From positions 1 through 10,414 of the forward strand of contig CAKZXL010000830.1 of assembly GCA_937883885.1 (NCBI GenBank): a stretch of 10,414 nt of DNA. Reading direction: 5' to 3'. Of the stretch, positions 1 through 7,891 are shown in pieces. The translations under genes and the position numbers were made by a program. Source of the DNA: an uncultured Aquincola sp. (GTDB lineage Bacteria > Pseudomonadota > Gammaproteobacteria > Burkholderiales > Burkholderiaceae). Position 1 is the first letter of the stretch; every line of letters starts with the position of its first letter. The notes under the pieces are model-generated. The model made no database searches, was not told the origin of the DNA, and was given only the letters and a program-made list of their open reading frames with translations.

Positions 1-666
1 ATCGGGCTTCTTGCCCTTCAGGCTGGTCAAGATGGCGGTGAAGTCCGTCGCCTTGTCGTTGGTGAACTCGCGGCCCACGGTCTTGCCGCCGGCGGCCTTC
101 ACGCCCTTTTCGAATTCGTCGGCCACGCCCTGGCCGTAGGCGGTGCGGTCGTCGATGACGGCAATCGACTTGCCCTTGAGTTCGGTCACGGCGTACTTGC
201 CCAGCGTGCCACCCAGGTGCACGTCGTCAGCCACCACGCGGAAGGTGGTCTTCAGGCCTTGGCGGGTGTACTTGGGGTTGGTGGCCGAGGGCGAGATCTG
301 CGGGATGCCGGCGTCGCTGTAGATCTTGGAAGCCGGGATGGTGGTGCCCGAGTTCAGGTGGCCGATGACGCCGTTGACCTTGCTGTCGACCAGCTTCTGC
401 GCGGCGGCGGTGCCTTGCTTCGGGTCGCCGGCATCGTCTTCAGCCAGCAGCTCGAACTTGGCCTTCTTGCCGCCGATGGTGACACCCTTGGCATTCAGCT
501 CGTCGATGGCCATGCGGGCGCCATTTTCGTTGTCCTTGCCGAGGTGAGCGATCTGGCCGCTGGTAGGGCCGACGTGGCCGATCTTCACCACCAGTTCCTG
601 GGCACTCGTGGCGCCCGCGAACAGCACGGCGGCGGCGGCGACGATCACGTTCATCTTGACTTGCAT
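1..666 (-). CDS. Branched-chain amino-acid-type ABC transporter substrate-binding protein (N-terminal part)
   Basis: This is a periplasmic binding protein of the LivK/LIVBP family, which captures branched-chain or related amino acids or amides and delivers them to a Liv-type ABC importer. Only residues 1-222 are in the window; the family is usually about 370-380 residues, so roughly the last 40% lies beyond position 1. Residues 1-22 form a signal peptide with a hydrophobic alanine/valine core and a cleavage site after TSA. The mature part starts with VKIGHVGPTSG, a typical first strand and ligand loop. The motifs GHLNSGTTIPAS (102-113), ISPSATNP (124-131) and DDRTAYGQGVADEF (172-185) are hallmark ligand-pocket and hinge segments. 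The ATG at 666 is preceded by GGAGAG at 5-nt spacing, which fixes the start; Met5 is a weaker alternative. The exact ligand cannot be read from sequence. No permease or ATPase gene is visible, but they could lie beyond the left edge. Confidence 0.93.
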   Translation of the reverse strand, partial: MQVKMNVIVAAAAVLFAGATSAQELVVKIGHVGPTSGQIAHLGKDNENGARMAIDELNAKGVTIGGKKAKFELLAEDDAGDPKQGTAAAQKLVDSKVNGVIGHLNSGTTIPASKIYSDAGIPQISPSATNPKYTRQGLKTTFRVVADDVHLGGTLGKYAVTELKGKSIAVIDDRTAYGQGVADEFEKGVKAAGGKTVGREFTNDKATDFTAILTSLKGKKPD

Positions 667-671
667 TCAAA

Positions 672-677
672 CTCTCC
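672..677 (-). promoter_or_regulatory. Ribosome binding site of the binding-protein gene
   Basis: On the minus strand GGAGAG lies five nucleotides (TTTGA) upstream of the ATG at 666. It is the clearest Shine-Dalgarno sequence I saw in the window. It supports Met1 rather than the internal Met5 as the start of the ABC transporter binding protein. Confidence 0.75.
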
Positions 678-765
678 GATTGATGGGTTGAGAGGTATGG
701 GTGGGTTTCTCAACGGCCGAGAAGATACTCCAAAACAGTGCCTGTTCTGCCCAGCGCTTTCCTGT

Positions 766-781
766 AGCAGGGCCTGTGCCA
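766..781 (-). promoter_or_regulatory. Candidate sigma-54 (RpoN) -24/-12 promoter for the binding-protein gene
   Basis: Read on the minus strand this is TGGCACAGGCCCTGCT. It fits the RpoN consensus TGGCAC-N5-TTGCW with one mismatch in the -12 element (CTGC for TTGC). The invariant GG and GC pairs have the correct ten-base separation. It points toward the ABC binding-protein gene and would give a leader of roughly 90 nt. No good sigma-70 -35/-10 pair was evident in the same intergenic region. Liv-type uptake genes can be under nitrogen control in proteobacteria, which makes the site plausible. No NtrC-type enhancer was recognised, so the call rests on the -24/-12 match alone. Confidence 0.4.
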
Positions 782-803
782 CGTGTAGTGGAAACCCGAT
801 CGG

Positions 804-824
804 CGTGGCCCCTGAACGTGGCCC
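804..824. repeat. Tandem 8-bp direct repeat upstream of the sigma-54-like site
   Basis: CGTGGCCC occurs at 804-811 and again at 817-824, a 13-bp period, between the end of the small gene at 858 and the candidate promoter at 766-781. Relative to the minus-strand gene it lies about 25-45 bp upstream of the -24 element. It could be a tandem regulator site, but 8-bp repeats in GC-rich DNA also arise by chance. The rest of the 667-857 gap holds only short imperfect inverted repeats, such as CCAC/GTGG at 779-791 and GGGT/ACCC near 846-857. Confidence 0.2.
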
Positions 825-857
825 GCGCGGGTATCGATGACAAACGGGTGTAAACCC

Positions 858-1202
858 TTAACGGCCGCGCTGGCGGCCCAGCTCCTGGGCCACGGCGCGC
901 GCGACCACGTCGCGCAGCGTGCTGGCCAGTTCGCTGCGGGCCTCGTGCACCAGCGCTTCGGTCAGGCGCGCCATCGCCGGGGCCAGCGCCTCGCGCAGCC
1001 GGTACTCCAGCATCAGGTCGATCTGGCGCTGCACGTCGGCCAGCACGCGCTGGGTGAGGTGCTGTTCCTCGGGGGGCGGCGGATGGCCGGCGTCCACCAC
1101 CGCGTCGAGCAGCGGCGGCTCAGGCAGTTGGCCCATAGCCGGCGGCTCCACCCGTACGACTTCCGTCAGCGTGGGCAGGACCGAGCGGGACATCGTGCTC
1201 AT
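858..1202 (-). CDS. Uncharacterised 114-residue protein coupled to holC
   Basis: I do not recognise a function. The product has an N-terminal short motif (SVLPTLTEVVRV, residues 7-18), a proline-rich linker (about 19-45), and a long predicted helical segment (about 46-112) rich in Leu, Ala, Arg and Glu. No signal peptide, membrane segment or cysteine is present. Its start overlaps the holC stop as TGATG, so translation is probably coupled, and it ends the pepA-holC operon. The LPTLTEVV-type motif followed by a charged helical C-terminus recalls small Burkholderiales proteins of the DUF2486 type, but I cannot confirm that by eye. The helical part could mediate dimerisation or binding to another protein. 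Met4 is an alternative start. The gene is likely real because it sits tightly in the operon and shows an orderly domain layout. Confidence 0.75.
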   Translation of the reverse strand: MSTMSRSVLPTLTEVVRVEPPAMGQLPEPPLLDAVVDAGHPPPPEEQHLTQRVLADVQRQIDLMLEYRLREALAPAMARLTEALVHEARSELASTLRDVVARAVAQELGRQRGR

Positions 1203-1660
1203 CAGGCGGCTCCTTGGGCGCCTGCGGCGGCGCCTTGCGCATGGTGCACGATCTGTGCGCCACCGGCCTCATAGGCGCGCCAGCGGCGGCGGCCCGCATC
1301 GCGGTCGTCGGGCTGGGCGCCCACCAGCTCGATCACGCGCTGGAAGGCCTGCGGGTCGGCGGGCATGTCGGGGCCCAGGTTCACCAGCACCTCCCGGTGC
1401 GGTGCGGCGGCGCCGGGGTCCAGCAGCCACAGCGGCGTGCGAGCCAGGCGCGGCGCGGGGGCCTGCCCGGCCTTCAGCCGCACATGGGGCACAAACTGCT
1501 GCGGCTCGAACAGCCACAGCGCATCGTCGAGCTGGCGCAGCACCTCGGGCGCACCGGTCACCGCCACCTGGGCGCCCTTGGCGTAGGCCTTGCGCAGCAG
1601 CCGGCAGGCAAAGCCGATCTTGTCGGCCATGCCGGTGTGGAACTCGACGGTGGCGGGCAC
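1202..1660 (-). CDS. holC: DNA polymerase III chi subunit
   Basis: HolC (chi) with psi links the clamp loader to single-stranded DNA-binding protein during chromosome replication. The 152-residue product matches the family in length and layout. It has an N-terminal VEFHTGMADKIGFACRLLRKA segment shared by proteobacterial chi proteins, then the Rossmann-like region with LWLFEPQQFVPH (49-60), the strand VLVNLG (91-96), and a C-terminal RRRWRAYEAGGAQIVHH segment (124-140). The last 12 residues are a low-complexity Ala/Gly/Gln tail. The start is GTG at 1660, because the family's N-terminus begins there and no in-frame ATG lies upstream. No clear Shine-Dalgarno is seen, so expression probably depends on read-through from pepA, whose stop is 28 bp upstream. 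Location directly after pepA is conserved with E. coli (pepA-holC-valS), though valS is not next here. Confidence 0.92.
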   Translation of the reverse strand: MPATVEFHTGMADKIGFACRLLRKAYAKGAQVAVTGAPEVLRQLDDALWLFEPQQFVPHVRLKAGQAPAPRLARTPLWLLDPGAAAPHREVLVNLGPDMPADPQAFQRVIELVGAQPDDRDAGRRRWRAYEAGGAQIVHHAQGAAAGAQGAA

Positions 1661-1688
1661 GGTGCCGGCGCGGGCTGCGGCGCGGCGC

Positions 1689-3146
1689 TCAGCGCGCCTG
1701 CTGCAGCACGAAGTGGGTCAGCAGCGGCACCGGGCGGCCGGTGGCGCCCTTGTTGGCGCCGCTCTTCCAGGCCGTGCCGGCGATGTCCAGGTGCGCCCAC
1801 GGGTACTTGGCCGTGAAGCGCTTGAGGAACATCGCGGCGGTGATGGCGCCACCGGGGCGACCGCCGATGTTGGCCATGTCGGCGAAGTTGCTCTTCAGGC
1901 CCTCACCGTACTCGTCGTCCAGCGGCATGCGCCAGGCCGAATCGAGTGCGCTGTCGGCCGCTGCCAGCAGGTCGGCGGCCAGCTGGTCGTCGGCGGTGAA
2001 CAGGCCGCTGTGGATGTGGCCCAGCGCGATGACGCAGGCGCCGGTGAGCGTGGCGATGTCGACCACGGCCTTGGGCTTGAAGCGCTCGGCATAGGTCAGC
2101 GCATCGCACAGGATCAGCCGGCCTTCGGCATCGGTGTTCAGGATCTCGATGGTCTGGCCCGACAGGCTGGTGACCACGTCGCCCGGCTTGATGGCACGGC
2201 CGCTGGGCATGTTCTCGCACGCGGGGATCAGCGCCACCACGTTGACCTTGGGCTTGAGCTGGCCGATGGCGCGCATGGTGCCCAGCACGCTGGCCGCGCC
2301 GCCCATGTCGAACTTCATCTCGTCCATCTCGGCGCCCGGCTTGAGCGAGATGCCGCCGGTGTCGAAGGTGATGCCCTTGCCCACCAGCACCACCGGCGCA
2401 TCGGCCTTGCCGGCGCCCTGGTACTGCATGACGATGAACTGCAGCGGCTCGTCCGAGCCCTGGGCCACCGACAGGAACGAGCCCATGCCGATCTTCTCGA
2501 CCGCCTTGCGGTCGAAGGCCTGCACCTTCATGCCGAACTGCTTGCCGATGGTCTTGGCCTGCTCGGCCAGGAAGGTGGGCGTGGCCACGTTGCCGGGCAG
2601 GTTGGCGCATTCACGTGCCAGCGTCACGCCTTCGTGCACCGCAGCGGCACGCACCAGGCCCTTCTGCAGCGCGGTGGCTTCTTCCTTGGCGCACACCAGC
2701 GTGACCTTGGACAGCTTGGAGGGCTGGGGTGCGCTGGGCTTGGTCTGCGTGTACAGGTACACCGCGTCGCCGATGGCCGAGACCAGCGCGTCGGCATGGG
2801 CAGGCGTCAGCGGTGCGCCGGCGCAGGCCACGGCCAGGTGGCGCGCACCCAGGGCCTTGAGGCTGGCCACGCCCGCGGCCACCGCGGCCTTGAAGGCCTT
2901 GACGCTGGGCGCCGGCGCGGCCGCCAGGGCCAGCCGCGGCGCCTTGAAGCCGGCAGGGCGATGGATGTACAGGCTGCGACCGGCCTTCAAGGCGAAGTCG
3001 CCCTGCGCGACGGCGTCGTTCAACAGGCTGGCCACCTTGGCGTCCAGACCGGCCGGCACGGCTTCGCCGACCACCACGACCAGCAGCGCATCAGCAGCCA
3101 CAGAAGCGAGCCCCGACGGGCCGATGGATTGGGAACGGAAGTCCAT
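1689..3146 (-). CDS. pepA: Leucyl aminopeptidase (cytosolic, M17 family)
   Basis: PepA is a cytosolic hexameric two-metal aminopeptidase that removes N-terminal residues, preferably leucine, from peptides. The 485-residue protein has the usual N-terminal macrodomain-like half (about 1-160) and the C-terminal catalytic half. All active-site positions are visible: Lys257 and Asp262 in [10 protein letters not shown], Lys269, Asp280 in FDMGG, and Asp339, Glu341 and Arg343 in the family signature NTDAEGRL (337-344). These sit a constant 13 residues before the E. coli PepA equivalents, so the catalytic domain is collinear. The ATG at 3146 gives the expected short N-terminus; the Shine-Dalgarno is weak. 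It heads the pepA-holC-small gene operon and is divergent from lptF with a 27-bp gap. In E. coli PepA also binds DNA (XerCD recombination, carAB control); whether this one does cannot be told. Confidence 0.97.
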   Translation of the reverse strand: MDFRSQSIGPSGLASVAADALLVVVVGEAVPAGLDAKVASLLNDAVAQGDFALKAGRSLYIHRPAGFKAPRLALAAAPAPSVKAFKAAVAAGVASLKALGARHLAVACAGAPLTPAHADALVSAIGDAVYLYTQTKPSAPQPSKLSKVTLVCAKEEATALQKGLVRAAAVHEGVTLARECANLPGNVATPTFLAEQAKTIGKQFGMKVQAFDRKAVEKIGMGSFLSVAQGSDEPLQFIVMQYQGAGKADAPVVLVGKGITFDTGGISLKPGAEMDEMKFDMGGAASVLGTMRAIGQLKPKVNVVALIPACENMPSGRAIKPGDVVTSLSGQTIEILNTDAEGRLILCDALTYAERFKPKAVVDIATLTGACVIALGHIHSGLFTADDQLAADLLAAADSALDSAWRMPLDDEYGEGLKSNFADMANIGGRPGGAITAAMFLKRFTAKYPWAHLDIAGTAWKSGANKGATGRPVPLLTHFVLQQAR

Positions 3147-3149
3147 AAT
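3144..3149 (+). promoter_or_regulatory. Possible -10 element for the lptF operon
   Basis: CATAAT matches five of six positions of the sigma-70 -10 hexamer and would start transcription about 18 nt before the lptF ATG at 3174. The hexamer at the expected -35 distance (CCGATG, 3121-3126) is a poor match, so the assignment is weak. It overlaps the pepA start codon on the other strand, so the two divergent promoters must share or overlap this 27-bp gap and the adjoining gene ends. Confidence 0.3.
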
Positions 3150-3173
3150 GCACGCAGGTTTGAAGAACGCACG

Positions 3174-4274
3174 ATGTTATTCGATACGACGCTGCGAAAA
3201 GAGCTCTCCCGGTCCTTCGGCGCCACGCTGGTGGTGATCGTCACCATCGTCCTCACGATCATGCTCATCCGCACCATCGGCCAGGCGGCCGGCGGCAGCA
3301 TTGCGCCGCAAGACGTGGCGCTGCTGCTGGGCTATACCTCGCTGGTGCATCTGCCGACGATGCTGGCGCTGTCGCTGTTCGTGGCCATCGTGGTCACGCT
3401 GGGCCGCGTCTACCGCGACAGCGAGATGGCGATCTGGAATGCCTCGGGCATCAGCCTGTCGCGCTTCGTCAAGCCGGTGCTGCGCACCTGCTGGCCGGTG
3501 CTGCTGGTGGTGGCCGCGCTGGTGCTGTTCGTCTGGCCCTGGGGCAACCGCAACTCCGCCGAGCTGCGCGATCGTTACCAGCAGCGCTCGGACCTCTCGC
3601 GCGTCACGCCGGGGGTGTTCCAGACCTCGCGCGACGGCAGCCGCGTCTTCTTCGTCGAACGCGAGAACCAGCAGACACCCAACGCCCGCAACGTGTTCGT
3701 GCTGACCAACGACGGCAAGAAGGAGTCGGTGATCTCCGCGCGCAGCGGCCGGCTCGAAACGCAGGACGACGGCCGCTGGCTGGTGCTGGAAAGCGGCCAG
3801 CGCCATGAGACCGACCTGGTCACCGGCAACCGCACGCTGTCGCGCTTCGAGACCTACCGCGTGCTGGCCGACGAACGCTCGGTGCAGCGTGCCGAGGAGC
3901 AGCCGCCCAAGGCCATGCGCACCGTCGACCTGATGAACGCGCCCACGCTGAAGAACCAGGCCGAGCTGGGCTGGCGCTTCGGCCTGCTGCTGGGCGCGGG
4001 CAACCTGCTGCTGCTGGGCATCGGCCTGTCGGCGGCCAATCCGCGGCGGGCCAGCAACTGGAACCTGCTGTTCGCCCTGCTGGGCTTCATCGTGTACTAC
4101 AACCTGATCAACGTCTCGCAGGCCTGGATTGCATCGGGCCGGCTGTCGCTGGGCGGCGCGCTGCTGGCCCTGCACGGCAGCATGTTCGTGGTGGGCCTGG
4201 GCCTGCTGTGGTGGCGTGACCATGGCACCACGCTGCGCCTGTTCGGCCCCCGCCGCAGCGGAGCCGCCGCATGA
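3174..4274 (+). CDS. lptF: Lipopolysaccharide export permease LptF
   Basis: LptF is one of the two inner-membrane permeases of the LptB2FG ABC transporter, which pulls lipopolysaccharide out of the membrane toward LptC and LptA. The 366-residue protein shows the YjgP/YjgQ layout: membrane segments at about 14-35, 50-77 and 103-123, a periplasmic beta-jellyroll-type region at about 125-260, then segments at about 267-286, 296-314 and 327-347. The cytoplasmic segment [19 protein letters not shown] (76-94) between segments 2 and 3 is the conserved coupling-helix region that contacts the LptB ATPase. The reading frame stays open far upstream, opposite pepA, but the ATG at 3174 gives the family N-terminus [19 protein letters not shown]. 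It ends in an ATGA overlap with lptG. The remaining lpt genes are not in the window, as is usual. Confidence 0.96.
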   Translation: MLFDTTLRKELSRSFGATLVVIVTIVLTIMLIRTIGQAAGGSIAPQDVALLLGYTSLVHLPTMLALSLFVAIVVTLGRVYRDSEMAIWNASGISLSRFVKPVLRTCWPVLLVVAALVLFVWPWGNRNSAELRDRYQQRSDLSRVTPGVFQTSRDGSRVFFVERENQQTPNARNVFVLTNDGKKESVISARSGRLETQDDGRWLVLESGQRHETDLVTGNRTLSRFETYRVLADERSVQRAEEQPPKAMRTVDLMNAPTLKNQAELGWRFGLLLGAGNLLLLGIGLSAANPRRASNWNLLFALLGFIVYYNLINVSQAWIASGRLSLGGALLALHGSMFVVGLGLLWWRDHGTTLRLFGPRRSGAAA

Positions 4275-5374
4275 GAACCGTCCGCCGGCTGCTGTACCGC
4301 GACATCTCGGGCGCGGTGATCTTCGTGGCGGCCGCCTTTCTGTCGCTGTTCTTCTTCATCGACTTTGTCGACGAGCTCGACAAGGTGGGCCGGCCGGGCT
4401 ACACGATGGCCTCGGCGCTGCTATCGGGCCTGCTCGACATGCCGGGGCATTTCTACGAGCTGTTCCCGATCGCGGTGCTGATCGGCGCCATCTACGCCAT
4501 GTCGCGGCTGGCCCAGTCGTCGGAGTTCACCATCCTGCGCACCGGCGGCCTGGGCCCCGGGCGTGCACTGGGCCTGCTGGCCGGGCTGGGCGCGGCCTTT
4601 GCGGTGGTCACCTTCGTGGTGGGCGACTATGTGGCGCCCGCCTCGGAACGGCAGGCGGTGGAGGTGCAGGCGCGCAGCCAGGGCGGCCGTGAACTGGGCC
4701 GTGCCGGCGCCTGGTTGAAGGACCGGCGCAGCACGCCGCAGGGCGACCGCAACGTGTCCGTCAACGTGCAGCGCACCACCGCCAACGGCGTGCTGCAAGG
4801 CATCCGCATCTTCGAATTCGACGCCGACGGCCGGCTGCTGACCCGCCTGTCGGCCGCCAGCGGCCGCGTGAGCGACGGTCAATGGCAGCTGCAAGACGTG
4901 CTGGTGACCCATTGGCCTGCCGAGGTGGCCGATGCCCGCATCACCGACGAGCGGCATGCCCGCCTGGACTGGCCCACCAGCCTGACCGGCGACGTGGTGG
5001 CCGCGGCGGTGCTGCCCGTGAGCACCATGTCGACCGTGGAACTGTGGCGCTACAGCATGCACCTGAGCGACCAGGAGCAGGCCGCCCAGCGCCACGCCAT
5101 CCTGTTCTGGAAGAAGGCGCTCTACCCCTTCGCCTGCCTGGTGATGATGGGCCTGGCCCTGCCCTTCGCCTACCTGCACGCGCGCAGCGGCGGCGTGGCG
5201 CTGAAGGTGTTCGGCGGCATCCTGCTGGGCATCAGCTTCGTGCTGCTGAACAACGTGGCCAGCCACCTGGGGCTGCTGCGCAACTGGACACCCTGGGTGG
5301 TGGCCGCCACGCCCAGCCTGCTGTACCTGCTGCTGTCGCTGGCGGCTTTTGCCTGGCTTGTGAGGTACCGATGA
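4271..5374 (+). CDS. lptG: Lipopolysaccharide export permease LptG
   Basis: LptG is the partner of LptF in the LptB2FG lipopolysaccharide extractor. The 367-residue protein has the same plan as its neighbour: membrane segments at about 13-33, 60-78 and 98-118, a periplasmic jellyroll region at about 120-275, then segments at about 281-301, 310-330 and 340-363. The segment FPIAVLIGAIYAMSRL (65-80) followed by SSEFTILRTGG (83-93) is the conserved coupling-helix region. Positively charged residues sit at the N-terminus and after segment 1, consistent with lipid A contact and inside topology. The start overlaps the lptF stop by 4 bp (ATGA), implying coupled translation and balanced subunit supply. 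Its own stop overlaps the next gene in the same way. Confidence 0.96.
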   Translation: MRTVRRLLYRDISGAVIFVAAAFLSLFFFIDFVDELDKVGRPGYTMASALLSGLLDMPGHFYELFPIAVLIGAIYAMSRLAQSSEFTILRTGGLGPGRALGLLAGLGAAFAVVTFVVGDYVAPASERQAVEVQARSQGGRELGRAGAWLKDRRSTPQGDRNVSVNVQRTTANGVLQGIRIFEFDADGRLLTRLSAASGRVSDGQWQLQDVLVTHWPAEVADARITDERHARLDWPTSLTGDVVAAAVLPVSTMSTVELWRYSMHLSDQEQAAQRHAILFWKKALYPFACLVMMGLALPFAYLHARSGGVALKVFGGILLGISFVLLNNVASHLGLLRNWTPWVVAATPSLLYLLLSLAAFAWLVRYR

Positions 5375-5760
5375 GCGATCTGCCCCCCGACGCGGCGGCC
5401 CAGGGCCTGCTGCTGTTTGCCCACGGCGCGCGCGACCCCCGCTGGGCCGAACCCTTCGAGGCCGTGGCCGCGCGCGTGCGGGCTCAGCGCCCGGAGCTGG
5501 CCGTGCGCCTGGCCTATCTTGAATTCATGCAGCCCGAGCTGCCGCAGGCCGCGGCCGAACTGGTGGCCGGCGGCTGCCGGCAGATCGACGTGCTGCCGCT
5601 GTTCCTGGGCGCGGGCGGCCATGTGCGCAAGGACCTGCCGGCGCTGATGGAACGGCTGCAGGCCGAGCATGCCGGCGTGCGCTTCACGCTGCATCCCGCC
5701 ATCGGCGAGATGCCCGACGTGATCGACGCGATGGCCGCGGCCGCGGCCCGGCTGCCATGA
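5371..5760 (+). CDS. cbiX: Short CbiX-type sirohydrochlorin chelatase
   Basis: CbiX-family class II chelatases insert iron or cobalt into sirohydrochlorin, giving siroheme or the cobalamin precursor. This 129-residue protein is the short, single-domain form that works as a dimer. It shows LLLFAHGARDPRWAEPF (13-29) with the metal-binding His18, LAYLEFMQPELP (48-59) with Glu51, and LPLFLGAGGHVRKDLP (75-90) with the second conserved His84, ending in the HPAIGE segment (108-113). It overlaps lptG and the following cysB-like gene by ATGA on both sides. No cobalamin genes are nearby. Position before a CysB regulator suggests a role in siroheme for assimilatory sulfite reductase; this is inference, and a cobalt or nickel role is not excluded. 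Confidence 0.88.
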   Translation: MSDLPPDAAAQGLLLFAHGARDPRWAEPFEAVAARVRAQRPELAVRLAYLEFMQPELPQAAAELVAGGCRQIDVLPLFLGAGGHVRKDLPALMERLQAEHAGVRFTLHPAIGEMPDVIDAMAAAAARLP

Positions 5761-6707
5761 ACCTGCACCAGTTCCGCTTCGTGCAGGAAGCGGCGCGGCG
5801 CGGCCTCAACCTCACCGAGACGGCCAAGGCCCTGCACACCTCGCAGCCCGGGGTCAGCAAGGCCATCCTGGAGCTGGAAGAAGAGCTGGGCGTGGACGTG
5901 TTCACCCGCCACGGCAAGCGGCTCAAGCGCATCACCGAGCCGGGGCTGCAGGTGCTCAAGTCGATCGACATCATCATGCGCGAGGTGGGCAACTTGAAGC
6001 GCATCGGCGAGGAGTTCAGCCTGCAGGATGCGGGCACGCTCTCGATCGCCGCCACCCACACCCAGGCCCGCTACATGCTGCCCGAGCCGGTGGCCGCGCT
6101 GCGCAAGCGCTTTCCGAAGGTGAACGTGAGCATGCATCAGGGCACGCCCAACGAGGTGGCCCGCATGCTGCTGGACGAAAGCGCGGACATCGGCATGGCC
6201 ACCGAATCGATCCACGAGATCGAAGGCCTGGTCACCCTGCCCTGCTACGAATGGCAGCATGTGCTGGTGCTGCCCAGCAGCCATCCGCTGGCCGCGGTGG
6301 AACGGCCCACCCTGGAGCAGCTGGCCGCCGAGCCGCTGGTGAGCTACCAGGCCGCCTTCACCGGCCGCCGCCGCATCGACGCCGCCTTCGCCCAGCGCCG
6401 GCTCACGCCCAACTTCGTGCTCGAGGCCATCGACTCCGACGTGCTCAAGACCTATGTGCGCCTGGGCCTGGGCGTGGGCATCGTGGCCGAGATGGCGGTG
6501 CGCGACGACCCGCCCGGCGGCGAGCTGGTGACGCGGCCGCTGGGCTACCTGTTCGGCCAGAACATCTCGCATGTGGCCTTCAAGCGCGGGGCCTATCTGC
6601 GCAACTTCGTCTACTCGTTCGCCGAGCTGCTGAGCGACCGCCTCAACCGCAGCCTGATCAGCCGCGCCATGGGCAGCGAGCAGGACGCCGACGACTACCA
6701 ACTGTGA
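5757..6707 (+). CDS. cysB: CysB-type LysR transcriptional regulator
   Basis: CysB activates sulfate and sulfite assimilation genes when N- or O-acetylserine signals sulfur limitation. The 316-residue protein has an N-terminal winged helix-turn-helix (about 1-60) with LNLTETAKALHTSQPGVSKA (17-36). A linker helix follows, then a two-lobed effector domain. The positions that bind sulfate and inducer in enterobacterial CysB are present with the same numbering: Thr100, Thr102 and Gln103 in ATHTQARY, Thr149 in GMATES, and Thr202 in AAFTGRRR. The C-terminal segment NISHVAFKRGAYLRNFVYSF (269-288) is also CysB/Cbl-like. It overlaps cbiX by 4 bp and the aminotransferase starts 5 bp after it. The paralogue Cbl is the main alternative. 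Confidence 0.93.
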   Translation: MNLHQFRFVQEAARRGLNLTETAKALHTSQPGVSKAILELEEELGVDVFTRHGKRLKRITEPGLQVLKSIDIIMREVGNLKRIGEEFSLQDAGTLSIAATHTQARYMLPEPVAALRKRFPKVNVSMHQGTPNEVARMLLDESADIGMATESIHEIEGLVTLPCYEWQHVLVLPSSHPLAAVERPTLEQLAAEPLVSYQAAFTGRRRIDAAFAQRRLTPNFVLEAIDSDVLKTYVRLGLGVGIVAEMAVRDDPPGGELVTRPLGYLFGQNISHVAFKRGAYLRNFVYSFAELLSDRLNRSLISRAMGSEQDADDYQL

Positions 6708-6712
6708 CCCCG

Positions 6713-7882
<1,170 letters not shown>

Positions 7883-7891
7883 ACGCCGGGC

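Noticed and set aside
729..747. A second sigma-54-like site (minus-strand AGGCACTGTTTTGG) nearer the binding-protein gene
   Set aside because: The -12 GC does not fall at the required spacing from the -24 GG, so the match fails at an invariant position.
217..840. A 207-residue plus-strand open frame over the ABC binding-protein gene and the intergenic region
   Set aside because: It is the mirror of the clearly recognisable binding protein on the minus strand and has no domain-like pattern.
1590..3173. A 528-codon plus-strand open frame antisense to pepA and holC that continues in frame into lptF, suggesting a fused 894-residue protein
   Set aside because: The translation is low-complexity and rich in Gly, His, Arg and Ala, as expected from the antisense of GC-rich codons. 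The lptF family N-terminus begins at 3174, and pepA on the other strand has all its catalytic motifs.
5514..6701. A 395-residue minus-strand open frame opposite cbiX and cysB, with similar long frames opposite lptG and the aminotransferase
   Set aside because: It is biased toward His, Gln, Gly and Ala with no recognisable motif, and the plus-strand genes it covers carry conserved family residues.
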